From positions 1 to 64,000 of the forward strand of contig JANXTZ010000004.1 of assembly GCA_025352125.1 (NCBI GenBank): 64,000 bases of DNA, read 5' to 3'. The notes under the pieces are model-generated. The model worked only from the letters and a program-made list of their open reading frames with translations. It ran no database searches and was not told where the DNA came from. The position numbers were made by a program, and so were the translations under genes. The stretch is from Deinococcales bacterium (GTDB taxonomy: Bacteria; Deinococcota; Deinococci; Deinococcales; JAAFIG01). Below, one piece after another: positions 13,175-22,460 of the stretch. Within the stretch, counting starts at the first letter, position 1. Every line of letters starts with the position of its first letter.

Positions 13175-15832
13175 ATGAAGTATTCACGTTACACGTTGAT
13201 GCTTGTTGTCGGTCTAACCCTGGGAGCGTGCAATCAAGCCGCACCGCAACAGATTGCGATTGTCGGCGATCAGCCAGTAGCGAAGGCGAGTCTTTCGAGC
13301 GTGACCGGTTTTCAACGCGTGTTGCCGCTCGAGGCGTTGCCGGCGGTCAACGACCAAATGGTCAACGAAACGCCCAAATCTTGGTTTGTCGAATTGACGG
13401 GCAACCCAGAAGCCGACGGTGGCGCACGCTCGAGTTTGGATTCTGAGCGGGCAGGCTTCAAGCGCGATGCCAACGAAAAAGGTGTGAAGTACGAGGTACG
13501 CCGTTCGTACAGCGATCTGTTCAACGGTTTTTCGGTGCGGGCAAATGGCAGCGAAATCGTCAAAATTTCGCGTCTGCCAGGTGTTCGGGCGGTTTACCCA
13601 GTCAGTCAGTCGGCGCTTCCCAAAACCGAAGTCGTTTCCAATCCCGACCTTGCCACCGCCATCACCATGACCGGCGCGGACATTGCCCAGAACGAACTCG
13701 GGCTTGATGGTCGCGGCGTCAAAGTCGGCGTGATCGACAGCGGTATCGACCTCCAGCATCCAGACCTGGCGGGGCGCATCACCAATCAATACGATTTTGT
13801 CGGCGATGCCTACAACGCCGACCCCAGCAGCCCAAGTTTTAACCCAGTCCCAACCCCAGACCCAATCGCCGACGATTGCGAAGGTCACGGCACACACGTC
13901 GCAGGCATTATTGGCGCAAAGGGACAGGTTACGGGCGTTGCCCCCGCCGTCAGCTTCGGTGCGTACCGCGTGTTTGGGTGCAACGGTTCAACCGATGACG
14001 ACGTGCTCTTGGCGGCGCTCGAGCGAGCCAAAAGCGACGGTATGCAAGTCATCAACATGAGCCTCGGCTCAAGCTTCGGTTGGGCGCAATCGCCGCTGGC
14101 TCGAGCCTCGAGCCGGCTGGTGAAAAAAGGCATCGTGGTGGTCGCGTCGGCGGGCAACAGCGGCGCTTTGGGCTTGTATTCGACGGGTGGTCCCTCGGCT
14201 GGCGAAGAGGTCATTTCGGTGGCTTCGTTTGACAACATTGCCGTCAGTTTGCCGTACTTTACAGTCTCGCCAAATCAAACCCATGTCGGTTATATCGAAG
14301 CCACGGGCGCACCATTGCCGCCAACCTCGGGCATGGCATCCATTGTACGTACCGGCACGATCACCACCACCAACGATGCTTGTGCACCACTGGCACCAGG
14401 CAGTCTGACGGGCAAGACCGCCCTGATTCGCCGTGGCGCTTGCGCGTTTTACACCAAAGCCAAGAACGCCCAAGATGCGGGCGCGACCGCCGTGGTCTTG
14501 TACAACAATGCGGCTGGACGAATCAGTCCAACCGTGGCGGGTAGCCCAGCCATCACCATTCCGGTGGTTTCAATCACCCGCGAAGAGGGCATTGCCATCA
14601 ACGCGCTCTTGAATGCCGCGAATGTCAATCAAACCTGGACCAACCAGCGCGACGGCTTCCCAGTTCCAACCGGCAACCTGATCTCGAGCTTCAGCTCTTA
14701 CGGACTGGTGCCAGACCTGAGCCTCAAGCCAGACATCGGTGCGCCCGGCGGTTTGATCCGCTCCACCTTCCCGCTCGAGCTTGGCGGTTATGCCACCCTC
14801 AGCGGCACATCGATGTCCTCACCGCACGTGGCTGGCGCGGTGGCATTGCTGTTGCAATCCAATCCCGACATCAAAGCCATCGACGTGCGCAGTCTGCTGC
14901 AAAACACCGCCAGCCCTCGAGCCTGGTTTGGCAATCCAGCCCTGGGCTTTCTGGACAGCGTTCACCATCAAGGCGCGGGCATGTTGCGAATCGATTCTGC
15001 CGTGCTCAGCCCGACCACCGTTTACCCCTCCAAGCTTTCATTGGGCGAGAGCGCCCAGGGACCAGTCCAAAACGAACTCGAGATTGTGAACGACAGCAAC
15101 CAAGTGGTCACGTACACCCTGGGTCACGAGCCAGCCCTCTCGACTGGACCTGACACCTACGCCCCAGAATTTGATACCGGTTTTGCCAGTGTGGCGTTCA
15201 GTTCGCCAACCGTGCGCGTTGGTAAGTACAATGAAGGCACGGTCAAAGTCACCGTCACCGCCAGTTCAGAATTGCCTGATCGCAGCATTTACGGTGGTTA
15301 CATTGTCCTGACCCCCGACAACGGCACTCAGGTCATCCGCGTGCCTTACGCGGGCTTCAAGGGCGATTACCAAGCCATTCAGGTGCTCTCGCCAACCGCC
15401 AGCAACTTCCCGTGGCTGGCGAAAGTGGTCGGCACAAATCTGGTCAACCAGACGGCTGGCGCAAGCTTCACGATGCAACCAGGCGATTTCCCACAAATCT
15501 TGTACCACCTCGACCATCAATCAAGACGCCTGCGATTTGACGTGTACAACATTGCCACGCCCAAAAAGACATTCTTGATCGATGGCGCGGATTACCTGAT
15601 TCGCAATACCGGTCCAAACGGATACTTTTCGCTCGAGTGGGACGGCACAGCCACCAAAGACGCCGACGTTGCCGAAAACGGTTTTGTCACGCCAGACCCA
15701 AAGAAGATCGTGACCCTTCCCAACGGTCAATACGCCATCAAGATCACCGTCACCAAAGCGCTGGGCAAGTTTAACCGCGCCGCTGACACCGAAACCTGGA
15801 TTTCGCCAACGATCACCGTCGCCCGCCCTTAA
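13175..15832 (+). CDS. Exported subtilisin-like (S8) serine protease with PA domain
   Basis: An 885-residue lipoprotein-type precursor (lipobox LTLGAC, Cys 19). Residues about 68-145 form an inhibitor I9-like propeptide. The catalytic domain has Asp188 (VGVIDSGID), His238 (GHGTHVAG), oxyanion Asn328 (ASAGNSG) and Ser546 (GTSMSSPHVAG). A protease-associated (PA) domain is inserted at about 390-490. After about 620 follow Fn3-like beta domains. It probably degrades external protein for nutrition; the peptide transporter at 46955-50956 could import products. ATG follows GGAGGTGG by 3-5 nt. A strong terminator ends the unit. Confidence 0.94.
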   Translation: MKYSRYTLMLVVGLTLGACNQAAPQQIAIVGDQPVAKASLSSVTGFQRVLPLEALPAVNDQMVNETPKSWFVELTGNPEADGGARSSLDSERAGFKRDANEKGVKYEVRRSYSDLFNGFSVRANGSEIVKISRLPGVRAVYPVSQSALPKTEVVSNPDLATAITMTGADIAQNELGLDGRGVKVGVIDSGIDLQHPDLAGRITNQYDFVGDAYNADPSSPSFNPVPTPDPIADDCEGHGTHVAGIIGAKGQVTGVAPAVSFGAYRVFGCNGSTDDDVLLAALERAKSDGMQVINMSLGSSFGWAQSPLARASSRLVKKGIVVVASAGNSGALGLYSTGGPSAGEEVISVASFDNIAVSLPYFTVSPNQTHVGYIEATGAPLPPTSGMASIVRTGTITTTNDACAPLAPGSLTGKTALIRRGACAFYTKAKNAQDAGATAVVLYNNAAGRISPTVAGSPAITIPVVSITREEGIAINALLNAANVNQTWTNQRDGFPVPTGNLISSFSSYGLVPDLSLKPDIGAPGGLIRSTFPLELGGYATLSGTSMSSPHVAGAVALLLQSNPDIKAIDVRSLLQNTASPRAWFGNPALGFLDSVHHQGAGMLRIDSAVLSPTTVYPSKLSLGESAQGPVQNELEIVNDSNQVVTYTLGHEPALSTGPDTYAPEFDTGFASVAFSSPTVRVGKYNEGTVKVTVTASSELPDRSIYGGYIVLTPDNGTQVIRVPYAGFKGDYQAIQVLSPTASNFPWLAKVVGTNLVNQTAGASFTMQPGDFPQILYHLDHQSRRLRFDVYNIATPKKTFLIDGADYLIRNTGPNGYFSLEWDGTATKDADVAENGFVTPDPKKIVTLPNGQYAIKITVTKALGKFNRAADTETWISPTITVARP

Positions 15833-15848
15833 AGATTCTCGAGCCTCA

Positions 15849-15884
15849 GAACGCGCCCACCAAAATTGGTGGGCGCGTTTTTGT
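15849..15884 (+). terminator. Intrinsic terminator of the S8 protease gene
   Basis: Inverted repeat AACGCGCCCACCAA / TTGGTGGGCGCGTT (15850-15879) followed by a TTTTTGTTTT run. Confidence 0.9.
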
Positions 15885-16044
15885 TTTGATAACAGGATGA
15901 AAGTTCAGCTCGAGCTGGTTGAGTCAAAAACATTTGCCTTCAACGCAGATTCAAAAACTGTCTGTGAAAGATTTTTCTCTCGTGTCACGCTCGAGTCACG
16001 CTCTACTTTGTACGTTATGGACTGAGCAAAAAAGGAGGAAGATA

Positions 16045-16191
16045 ATGGACAATGACAAAAGCAACGATTATGGTTAGAGAGTTTCCAAAGAAGAATTCAT
16101 TTCCGACGCTCCAGGCAGGTTGAACAGTTTCTCGGGGTTGGGACTGATTTGGATTGTGGTATTTTGGTTAAGGCTCAAGATGGTCGGTTAG
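16045..16191 (+). CDS. Small ORF interrupted by an in-frame amber codon
   Basis: A very strong ribosome-binding site AAAGGAGGAAG (16030-16040) precedes ATG 16045. Ten codons (MDNDKSNDYG) lead to TAG at 16075-16077, after which the same frame stays open for 37 more codons (RVSKEEFISDAPGRLNSFSG, then a hydrophobic GLIWIVVFWLRLK segment) to TAG 16189. The second part looks like a genuine peptide with one membrane helix. Either a nonsense mutation has broken a small membrane-protein gene, the amber is read through or recoded, or translation is attenuated there. It sits 50 bp before the CxxCH lipoprotein gene and may share its transcript. Confidence 0.4.
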
Positions 16192-16241
16192 GTTGATCAT
16201 TTGGCTTGAAAGCGCTCAAAGATTTAAAGTTCAAGGGGCAT

Positions 16242-17414
16242 ATGTTGAACATTCGTCTCGGTACGATTTTTTGGCTGGCAGGGGGCTTGCTGGCACGGGG
16301 CTTACTGGCGCTGAGCTTGCTAGCACTGGGCTTGGGTGCCTGTTATCAGAACGCAATCCCAGCCGATCATCTGGTGCTGGTGTCTCAGGCTGGCTCGAGT
16401 ACTGTGGCGGTCATTGATCCAGACACGGGTGAAACCCTCAAACGAATCTCGGTGGGTGGTTTGCCGCATCGTTTGCTGGTGGTCGGTGACAAAGTTTACG
16501 CGCTGCTGGTCGGTTCGCAAGCCATAGCCGAAATTGACGGCAAGTCGCTCGAGCTGACGCGCACCATGTTGACCGCAGCGGTGCCCAGAAATCGCAGCGA
16601 TGGCAGCCTGATTCAAGGGCACATCGACCGAGATGCTTTTTCCAAAACCACCTGTTTTGCCTGCCACAACACCAGTAGCGATGGCGTCAAACCGTTCGTG
16701 GTCGGTGAGCGCCCCGTGGGTTTAACGCTCTCGGGCGACGGCAGCAAACTGATTGTCTCGCACCTTCGCAACTCGAGGTTGAGTGTGCTCAACCGAACTT
16801 CTGGGATGCTCGAGCGAAGCGTGTCGTTGATCCCGACGGGTTCGGCTTCAGAATTGTCTGACGTGGCAAGCCTTGGACACAAATTAATTGTGACCATGCG
16901 CTCGGCGCAACCGAGCACCAAGCCAGGCGTGGTGCGTTGGTTAAATGCCGACACGCTCGAGGTAATTTCAGAATTTGTGACTGGCAGCGACCCGAGTTTT
17001 ATTTTGCCGATTCCAAACCGTGACAGCGCCTTGGTTTCAAATTTTGAATCCAACACCGTCACCGAGTTTAAGTCAGGTGCCGCGCCCGTCTCGCATGAGG
17101 TTACACCGGGACCACTCGGCACACGGCGCTTGGCGGACGGACGAATATTGACGCTCAATTATTACTCGAACAGCGTTTCAATTCTTGATCTGGTCAACAA
17201 CCAAAGCAGCACCTTCAAACTCGAGTTGAACAACCAAGAATTTGTCAATCCAACCAATGCCGCGCTTTCGCCAGATGGTGCGCTGGCATATATCGTCTCG
17301 AGCGGCACGGACGCGCATTTGTTGGTGTTTGATCTGCGGTTACAACGGGTTGTCAGAGCCGTAAAGATTGATGGTCTGAGTTTTGATGTGGCTGTGATTC
17401 CACGCGTTCCGTGA
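16242..17414 (+). CDS. Beta-propeller lipoprotein with a CxxCH haem-binding motif
   Basis: A 390-residue lipoprotein (lipobox LGLGAC, Cys about 34) after a long Leu-rich signal peptide. The mature part has YncE/lactonase-like propeller blades (VAVIDPDTGETLKRISVGG, LSPDGALAYIVSSG). An insertion after blade two contains CFACH (about residues 138-142), the covalent haem-c attachment signature, so it may be a mono-haem cytochrome-like sensor or enzyme; the distal ligand is not obvious. The start at 16242 is preferred over TTG 16206 because AAGGGG lies just upstream and the signal peptide begins there. Confidence 0.75.
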   Translation: MLNIRLGTIFWLAGGLLARGLLALSLLALGLGACYQNAIPADHLVLVSQAGSSTVAVIDPDTGETLKRISVGGLPHRLLVVGDKVYALLVGSQAIAEIDGKSLELTRTMLTAAVPRNRSDGSLIQGHIDRDAFSKTTCFACHNTSSDGVKPFVVGERPVGLTLSGDGSKLIVSHLRNSRLSVLNRTSGMLERSVSLIPTGSASELSDVASLGHKLIVTMRSAQPSTKPGVVRWLNADTLEVISEFVTGSDPSFILPIPNRDSALVSNFESNTVTEFKSGAAPVSHEVTPGPLGTRRLADGRILTLNYYSNSVSILDLVNNQSSTFKLELNNQEFVNPTNAALSPDGALAYIVSSGTDAHLLVFDLRLQRVVRAVKIDGLSFDVAVIPRVP

Positions 17415-17474
17415 AAGTTAAAAGCAATCAGCTCGAGATTTCCTCAAGGGCGCAAGTGTTTTCAGGAGGTGCGT

Positions 17475-19418
17475 ATGAAAAAGTTATTCGGTGCATGGAT
17501 GCCGCGACCCGTGTTGACCCTGGGGTTTGGAACACTGGGGTTTGTGGCACTGGGGTTTGGGTTGGCTGGCTGCGGGGGCAATGGCAACCCTCCCCCTGGT
17601 CCGACCGATAGTGGTGTGGTCGCCGGTTTGGTCACCGACATCAGCAACGGCGCAAGGTTGGCGGGCGTGAAAGTCAGCCTGGTCGGCGGCACCACCACAG
17701 TCAACACCGACAGTAAGGGCGAATTTACCCTCAGCAACCTGGCGACGGGAGCCGTCAATTTCTCGCTCGAGAAGACCGGATTTGCGCCCAGTTACGCCAG
17801 CGCCGAGGCGGGCAACACCGCGCAGACGGTGCTGGTCAGTTTAAAAAAGGAAGGCTCGAGACAGAGTTACAATGCCTCGCAAGCCAAAACCTTGATTCAA
17901 CGCACCGAAGCCGGACCATATGCCGTGATTTTCACGGCGGGCAGCTTGGACACCAGCGACACCAACCTCAAGGTTTCAATCACGCCGCTCGATCCGACCA
18001 AAGAACTTTCTGCCCTGCCTGGCGAACTGGCAACCAGCAGCACGCCACTGTCGGCGGTGACCTTCGCCGAATTCACGATTTACGACTCGAGCGGCAAAAA
18101 AGTCAACCTCAAGGCGAATGCAAACGCAATGGTCGAACTGCCCATCCCGGCTGATTTGCGCGTCCAGTACCCCTTGGGATCAGTCATTCACTGTTATGCC
18201 TACAACCCGCAAACGGGCAAGTGGGAAGATTTTGTTGAAGGTACGGTCGTCACCTCGAGCGTCGATAACAGCACGCCCGTGCTTCGCGCCCAGATCAGGC
18301 ACTTTAGCTGGTACGGTGGCGCTCCAGAGGTCAAAAAGCAACGCTGCGCTCGGGTCAAGGTCCGCAGTGCCCTGACCGGCGCGATTCTCGAGGGAGCGAG
18401 GGTGACGGCCAGCCCCGGGTTGAGTGCCACCACCAACGCCAACGGTTCGGCGAACATTACGGTTGAAGACGGTGTGCCTGTGACCTTCACCGCCAGCCGA
18501 ACCTATCCAAACAGTTATGTCGAAAATGGGGTCATCATTACCAAACCTGGTTTTCCTGGCAAGGTCATCGAGATTGGCAAGGTCACACGCCTGCCCAACA
18601 TCTGGGTGGACGACCCAGGCAAACCCTGCACCAAACCCGCCGCTCAGACCCCTGAACCCGCCACCCGAGATGCTGCCGACGGTCTTGAGATCGTCATGGG
18701 ACTTGCACCTGACGCCGTGTACCAGGCTTTTGGTCAACTGAGCACCAGCGGTTTTTTCTTGATTTTGCAAAAAGGTATTCCCAACACCGATGGCGGCATC
18801 GACGAGGCTGAAGCCGCTGGAGGCGCAAAAATCACGCTCTCGGACGGCAGCACCAGCGTCAACCTGCAAGAGGTGCCCTCTGGACAACCGAACGTTTCCA
18901 CCGGTTATTATAGCCTACCGATGAGCGCCCCAACGCTGAGCATTCAACCAGGGGGGCGTTACACCGTGACCATCGACGGCGATGGCAACGGCACAATTGA
19001 TGGTTCGGGTTCCGCCTCGGTGGTCGGTAACCTTGCCTTCAGTAACATTGCCCAGGGCGGGCAGTACAACGCGAACGGTTTTACGGTCGCCTGGACAGAT
19101 TCTGGTACAGCCACCCCTGGCTATAACGTCTTGTATCAAGTTCTGGCGTTGCCCAAAAACGCCCAACAATCCTCGAGCCTCGGTTTTTACACCGGCTCGA
19201 GCCTCAGTGCCACTCTGGGGGTGATCGATTTTGTCAATCCTGGTGCTGCCCCACAACCATTGCTGGCTGGCGATTACAGCATCTCATTGACTGGTTTCAG
19301 CGGCGGTTTTGCCGCCGCGACCGGTTTTACCCAGAGTGACAATATTACAGGCGTTGGGGTGAGCGGTCAGTTGTTTAGCTTCGGTTCGGTTCCGCAACTG
19401 AACGTCACCCTGAAGTAA
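17475..19418 (+). CDS. Exported lipoprotein with carboxypeptidase-regulatory-like domains
   Basis: A 647-residue protein. ATG 17475 follows CAGGAGGTGCGT. Signal peptide hydrophobic core is built from LGFGTLGFVALGFG repeats and ends at lipobox LAGC. Residues about 40-115 are a CarboxypepD_reg-like beta sandwich (VVAGLVTDISNGARLAGVKVSL... GEFTLSNL), and a second such unit lies at about 290-350 (ARVKVRSALTGAILEGARV). The rest is beta-rich with no catalytic motif recognised. It follows the propeller lipoprotein by 60 bp and is likely in the same operon. Possible role: surface adhesin or binding protein. Confidence 0.72.
   Translation: MKKLFGAWMPRPVLTLGFGTLGFVALGFGLAGCGGNGNPPPGPTDSGVVAGLVTDISNGARLAGVKVSLVGGTTTVNTDSKGEFTLSNLATGAVNFSLEKTGFAPSYASAEAGNTAQTVLVSLKKEGSRQSYNASQAKTLIQRTEAGPYAVIFTAGSLDTSDTNLKVSITPLDPTKELSALPGELATSSTPLSAVTFAEFTIYDSSGKKVNLKANANAMVELPIPADLRVQYPLGSVIHCYAYNPQTGKWEDFVEGTVVTSSVDNSTPVLRAQIRHFSWYGGAPEVKKQRCARVKVRSALTGAILEGARVTASPGLSATTNANGSANITVEDGVPVTFTASRTYPNSYVENGVIITKPGFPGKVIEIGKVTRLPNIWVDDPGKPCTKPAAQTPEPATRDAADGLEIVMGLAPDAVYQAFGQLSTSGFFLILQKGIPNTDGGIDEAEAAGGAKITLSDGSTSVNLQEVPSGQPNVSTGYYSLPMSAPTLSIQPGGRYTVTIDGDGNGTIDGSGSASVVGNLAFSNIAQGGQYNANGFTVAWTDSGTATPGYNVLYQVLALPKNAQQSSSLGFYTGSSLSATLGVIDFVNPGAAPQPLLAGDYSISLTGFSGGFAAATGFTQSDNITGVGVSGQLFSFGSVPQLNVTLK
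17514..17562 (+). repeat. 15-bp repeats in a signal-peptide sequence
   Basis: About three units of CTGGGGTTTGG/TGGCA encode the hydrophobic core LGFGTLGFVALGFG. The preceding lipoprotein gene has an analogous degenerate repeat (16280-16335, GGGCTTRCTGGCRC) encoding GLLARGLLALSLLALG. Confidence 0.6.
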
Positions 19419-19440
19419 GCCACCCCTGTAAAAAATCAAG

Positions 19441-19470
19441 TGGTGAACCCGAACCTCGGGTTCACCATTT
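19441..19470 (+). terminator. Intrinsic terminator
   Basis: Stem TGGTGAACCCGA / TCGGGTTCACCA (19441-19467) with a 3-nt loop and a short T-run, after the 17475 gene. Confidence 0.75.
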
Positions 19471-19575
19471 CATCTCTCGAGAGAAAAACCCTCGCATCAC
19501 TTTTGCAACCCAAGTTCCTCGAGCCAGATTAAAATTTTTCTGGAAAATGCGAACAGTTTTTTGTACAAAACGCGC

Positions 19576-19581
19576 TATGAT
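19576..19581 (+). promoter_or_regulatory. -10 box, likely leaderless start
   Basis: TATGAT followed by 5 nt and the ATG of the aminotransferase gene; no ribosome-binding site is present. In Deinococcus this spacing marks leaderless transcripts. Confidence 0.6.
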
Positions 19582-19586
19582 GCCTT

Positions 19587-21212
19587 ATGTTTGAGGCGAA
19601 AACAGTCACTTCAGCTTGGATTCGTTCGCAACTGATCGGTGCAAACTCGAGCATTCTCACGCCATTCGGCACACGGGTTTTGACCTATGCCGATTACGTG
19701 GCTTCGGGGCGATCACTCGAGTTTGTCGAACAGGTCATTCGGGAAAAAGTTTTGCCGTTTTACGCCAACACCCACACCGAAGATTCGTTCACTGGGGCGC
19801 AGACCACGCATTTGGCGCATGAAGCCGCCGAATACATCAAAGCCCAGGTTGGCGCGGTTGATTACAAGATTGTCTTCGCGGGTTCAGGTTCGACTGCCGC
19901 CATCAAACGCCTTCAAGACATTTTAGGCTTGAGCGTGCCCAGCAATCGCCGCAGCGCCATCCTTGCCGCCATGCCGCCACTCGAGCGTCCTGTGGTCTTC
20001 GTGGGTCCTTACGAGCATCACAGCAACGAGGTTTCATGGCGCGAAAGCCTTGCGCAAGTCGTCGAGATTCCCCTGTGTCCCAAAGGCTTGATTGATCTGG
20101 ACGCGCTTCATGGCGCCTTGACAGACCCGAGGTTTGCGGGTCGTCCCAAGATTGGGTCGTTCTCGGCTGCCAGCAACGTGACTGGCATTATTTCCGACAC
20201 GCGTTCGGTGGCACGACTTCTTCATGCGCAGGGGGCGTTCGCATTTTTTGATTTTGCCGCATCTGCGCCCTACGTCAAAATTGACATGAAACCAGGCAAG
20301 TCAGACGGTTACGACGCGATATTTATCTCGCCGCACAAATTTGTGGGTGGTCCTGGCACACCTGGAATTCTGGTCTTCAACCCTGCGCTGTACAGCCTCT
20401 CGAGTCCGAGTACGGCGGGCGGCGGCACGGTCACGTATGTCAGTTCTGGCGAACATTTTTTCACCGCAGACATTGAAGCCAGGGAGGACGCTGGAACGCC
20501 CGCCATCACCCAAAAAATTCGGGCGGCACTGGTGTTTTGGGTCAAGAGGGCATTGGGTGTTGAACAGATCGAAAAACTCGAGAAACATTACATTCGCACC
20601 GCCATCACTCGCCTGAAAGCACATCCCAAACTCGAGCTTCTGGGCAACCTCGAGACGCCACGGCTGGCGATTTTATCGTTTTTGGTGCGTTGCCCTGAGG
20701 GTGGGTACTTGCACCCGCGTTTTGTCGTGCGGCTTTTGAATGATTTGTTTGGGATTCAATCCAGGGGCGGTTGCGCCTGCGCTGGACCGTATGGACATCG
20801 TTTGCTCGACATTGACGCCGCACACTCGCACGGCTACCGCGATGCGATTCTGAACGGTTTTGAGGGCATCAAACCAGGCTGGACGCGCCTGAATTTTAAT
20901 TCATTCATCAGCGAAGAAGAATTTGAATTCTTGCTGACCGCGCTCGAGTTTGTTGCCGATCACGGCGAGCGTTTTGTGCAACTGTACGATTTTGACTGGC
21001 GTTCTGGCGCGTGGAAACACCCGCAAGACACTGCGCCGCAAAGTTTTTTTGCCAGCCTCGAACCTGAAATTGTGATCAGTCAAACCTCAACAATCCCAGA
21101 TTATGCCGCCTACCTCGAGTTTGCGCAGCAACTTGCCGCCAGCCTCGAGATGACCGCCTCGCGTCCAATCCCGCCCGAAATCAACCCAGAATTGGTGTTT
21201 TTTAAAGCCTAA
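19587..21212 (+). CDS. Class V aminotransferase (cysteine-desulfurase-like)
   Basis: A 541-residue PLP enzyme. Fold motifs: phosphate-contacting GSGSTAAIK (about 99-107), Asp in AFFDFAASAPYV (about 222) and the PLP lysine in FISPHKFVGGPGTPG (Lys about 251). It aligns best with class V enzymes such as SufS/NifS and isopenicillin epimerases; GGCACAGPYGH contains cysteines that could act as a desulfurase mobile thiol, but the required Cys context (about residue 360) is not a textbook match. The protein is longer than SufS (about 410) by a C-terminal extension of about 130 residues. Substrate uncertain. It converges with tsaE (4-bp overlap). Confidence 0.85.
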   Translation: MFEAKTVTSAWIRSQLIGANSSILTPFGTRVLTYADYVASGRSLEFVEQVIREKVLPFYANTHTEDSFTGAQTTHLAHEAAEYIKAQVGAVDYKIVFAGSGSTAAIKRLQDILGLSVPSNRRSAILAAMPPLERPVVFVGPYEHHSNEVSWRESLAQVVEIPLCPKGLIDLDALHGALTDPRFAGRPKIGSFSAASNVTGIISDTRSVARLLHAQGAFAFFDFAASAPYVKIDMKPGKSDGYDAIFISPHKFVGGPGTPGILVFNPALYSLSSPSTAGGGTVTYVSSGEHFFTADIEAREDAGTPAITQKIRAALVFWVKRALGVEQIEKLEKHYIRTAITRLKAHPKLELLGNLETPRLAILSFLVRCPEGGYLHPRFVVRLLNDLFGIQSRGGCACAGPYGHRLLDIDAAHSHGYRDAILNGFEGIKPGWTRLNFNSFISEEEFEFLLTALEFVADHGERFVQLYDFDWRSGAWKHPQDTAPQSFFASLEPEIVISQTSTIPDYAAYLEFAQQLAASLEMTASRPIPPEINPELVFFKA

Positions 21213-21625
21213 TCTTGCTCGAGTTTTAACAACCGACCCTTTTTGAGGCTGGAAATAAAAACAACCACGGGTTTTTCGAGATCACCACGAAGCTCCAAAC
21301 CCCATTCGATCACGATCAGCCGTGCGGTATCCAAAAATTCGTCCAAACCCATGCGCCACAATTTTTGTGGACGCTCGAGCCTGTAGGCGTCAACATGAAC
21401 CAGTTTGCCCTCAGGCGTTGGGTACTCGTGAACCAAATTGTAGGTCGGGCTGGTGACTTCGGCGCTCGAGTTCAACCCCCGCGCAATCCCTCTGGTCAGC
21501 GTGGTTTTGCCCGCGCCCATCTCGCCGACCAGCAAAATGACCGTGCCGCGCCCAAACCTGGCGGGCAGGGTTTGACCGAATGCCTCGAGTTGTTCGGCAG
21601 TCTCGAGGTGGTGCTCTTCGGTCAT
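21209..21625 (-). CDS. tsaE: tRNA threonylcarbamoyladenosine ATPase TsaE
   Basis: A 138-residue P-loop protein with Walker A GEMGAGKTTLTRGIA and family motifs SPTYNLVHEY and HVDAYRL. TsaE works with TsaB and TsaD in the final t6A37 transfer to ANN-decoding tRNAs. Length is normal. It overlaps the 3' end of the aminotransferase gene by 4 bp in convergent orientation. A TACAAT box 7 nt before ATG 21625, with no ribosome-binding site, suggests a leaderless transcript. Confidence 0.95.
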   Translation of the reverse strand: MTEEHHLETAEQLEAFGQTLPARFGRGTVILLVGEMGAGKTTLTRGIARGLNSSAEVTSPTYNLVHEYPTPEGKLVHVDAYRLERPQKLWRMGLDEFLDTARLIVIEWGLELRGDLEKPVVVFISSLKKGRLLKLEQD

Positions 21626-21632
21626 AGTATTG

Positions 21633-21638
21633 ATTGTA
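21633..21638 (-). promoter_or_regulatory. -10 box of tsaE, likely leaderless
   Basis: Minus-strand TACAAT, 7 nt before the ATG at 21625. Confidence 0.55.
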
Positions 21639-21989
21639 CTTGAGAATCTGAGGCTTCAAAGGCGTTTTCATGCTTTGTCAATACCAGCCCCGTCCTCTGT
21701 TTCGTCCTTACCAGCATTTCCCAGCCCTGAATGACTGAACGGTAAAAATTCATCAAGATAAACCCCCATCCTTTCATTGAAAGGTTGGTTTCACCCTCGG
21801 GTTCGCTGCTCGTAAGCGTGGCTGATTCAATCTGTTAGTGTTGAGGGTTTTGATGCCATGTTGGCTTCAACTGCAAGTCGATTCTCAAAGCCGGAGTCAA
21901 TCAATTGTATTTTCAGCTTACGATCAGTTTTACTTCAGTGAAAAAACAGGAATAACGTTCAAGATAGCAATTATGTTCAGAGGTCAGCA
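21639..21989. other. Intergenic region between tsaE and the 21990 gene
   Basis: About 350 bp with no convincing coding frame. It includes CAGCTTACGATC (21914-21925), also present before uvrC (24068-24079), and a GAGGT site 6 nt before the GTG at 21990. It contains no CTCGAG copies, unlike most of the window. Confidence 0.5.
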
Positions 21990-22331
21990 GTGAATAACAC
22001 CCAGCTCTTGTACAAATCAGCACCGACACAGGAAATTGGTTCTATCGATTTGACTGGAGCAGAATTTGAGTACGGGGAATCCTGCCTGCACATCTTGAAC
22101 GGCAGACTTGGACGCGTGAACGCAGAAACCTCTTTGGCAAATGGTCATTTGAGCATCATCAGCCACACCAAACCCAGTTTGTTCTCGAGTCGAGCGAAAA
22201 TTGGATGGCAACATCTCGAGTTTGAATTGATGATGATTTCAATTCAGGAAATAACAGCCCAAGCCGAATTAAAACTGAAATTCATCGCGCGTTGGATTCC
22301 ACCCAACAAAACAAAAGTGCTCTCGTTGTAA
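21990..22331 (+). CDS. Unknown small protein, paralogue of 43775-44116
   Basis: A 113-residue soluble protein starting at GTG 21990 (AGAGGT 6 nt upstream). The core GSIDLTGAEFEYG, the KPSLFSS motif and FELMMISIQE recur almost colinearly in the protein at 43775-44116: by eye 41 of about 85 aligned residues are identical. The pattern is beta-rich and lacks catalytic signatures or membrane segments. I do not recognise a known domain. An inverted repeat follows the stop codon. Confidence 0.6.
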   Translation: MNNTQLLYKSAPTQEIGSIDLTGAEFEYGESCLHILNGRLGRVNAETSLANGHLSIISHTKPSLFSSRAKIGWQHLEFELMMISIQEITAQAELKLKFIARWIPPNKTKVLSL

Positions 22332-22371
22332 CTGATTTCTTCTCGTGTCTGGATTGCCAGATGCAGTTTTT

Positions 22372-22405
22372 GAGCAGCACCAAGACCTCCCGCTTGGTGC
22401 TGCTC
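22372..22405 (+). terminator. Perfect 13-bp hairpin after the 21990 gene
   Basis: GAGCAGCACCAAG / CTTGGTGCTGCTC with an 8-nt loop. No T-run follows, so termination is only presumed. Confidence 0.5.
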
Positions 22406-22460
22406 CCCATACAAATGCTCAGACCCTGGATGCTTGATTGACGAATGGAGCAATTCAAGC

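Noticed and set aside
13214-13897. A 227-codon minus-strand frame over the S8 protease
   Set aside because: Antisense to the propeptide and catalytic domain; no supporting signal.
22372-22405. Rho-independent terminator with confidence
   Set aside because: The hairpin is perfect, but no T-run follows, so it is kept only as a low-confidence terminator.
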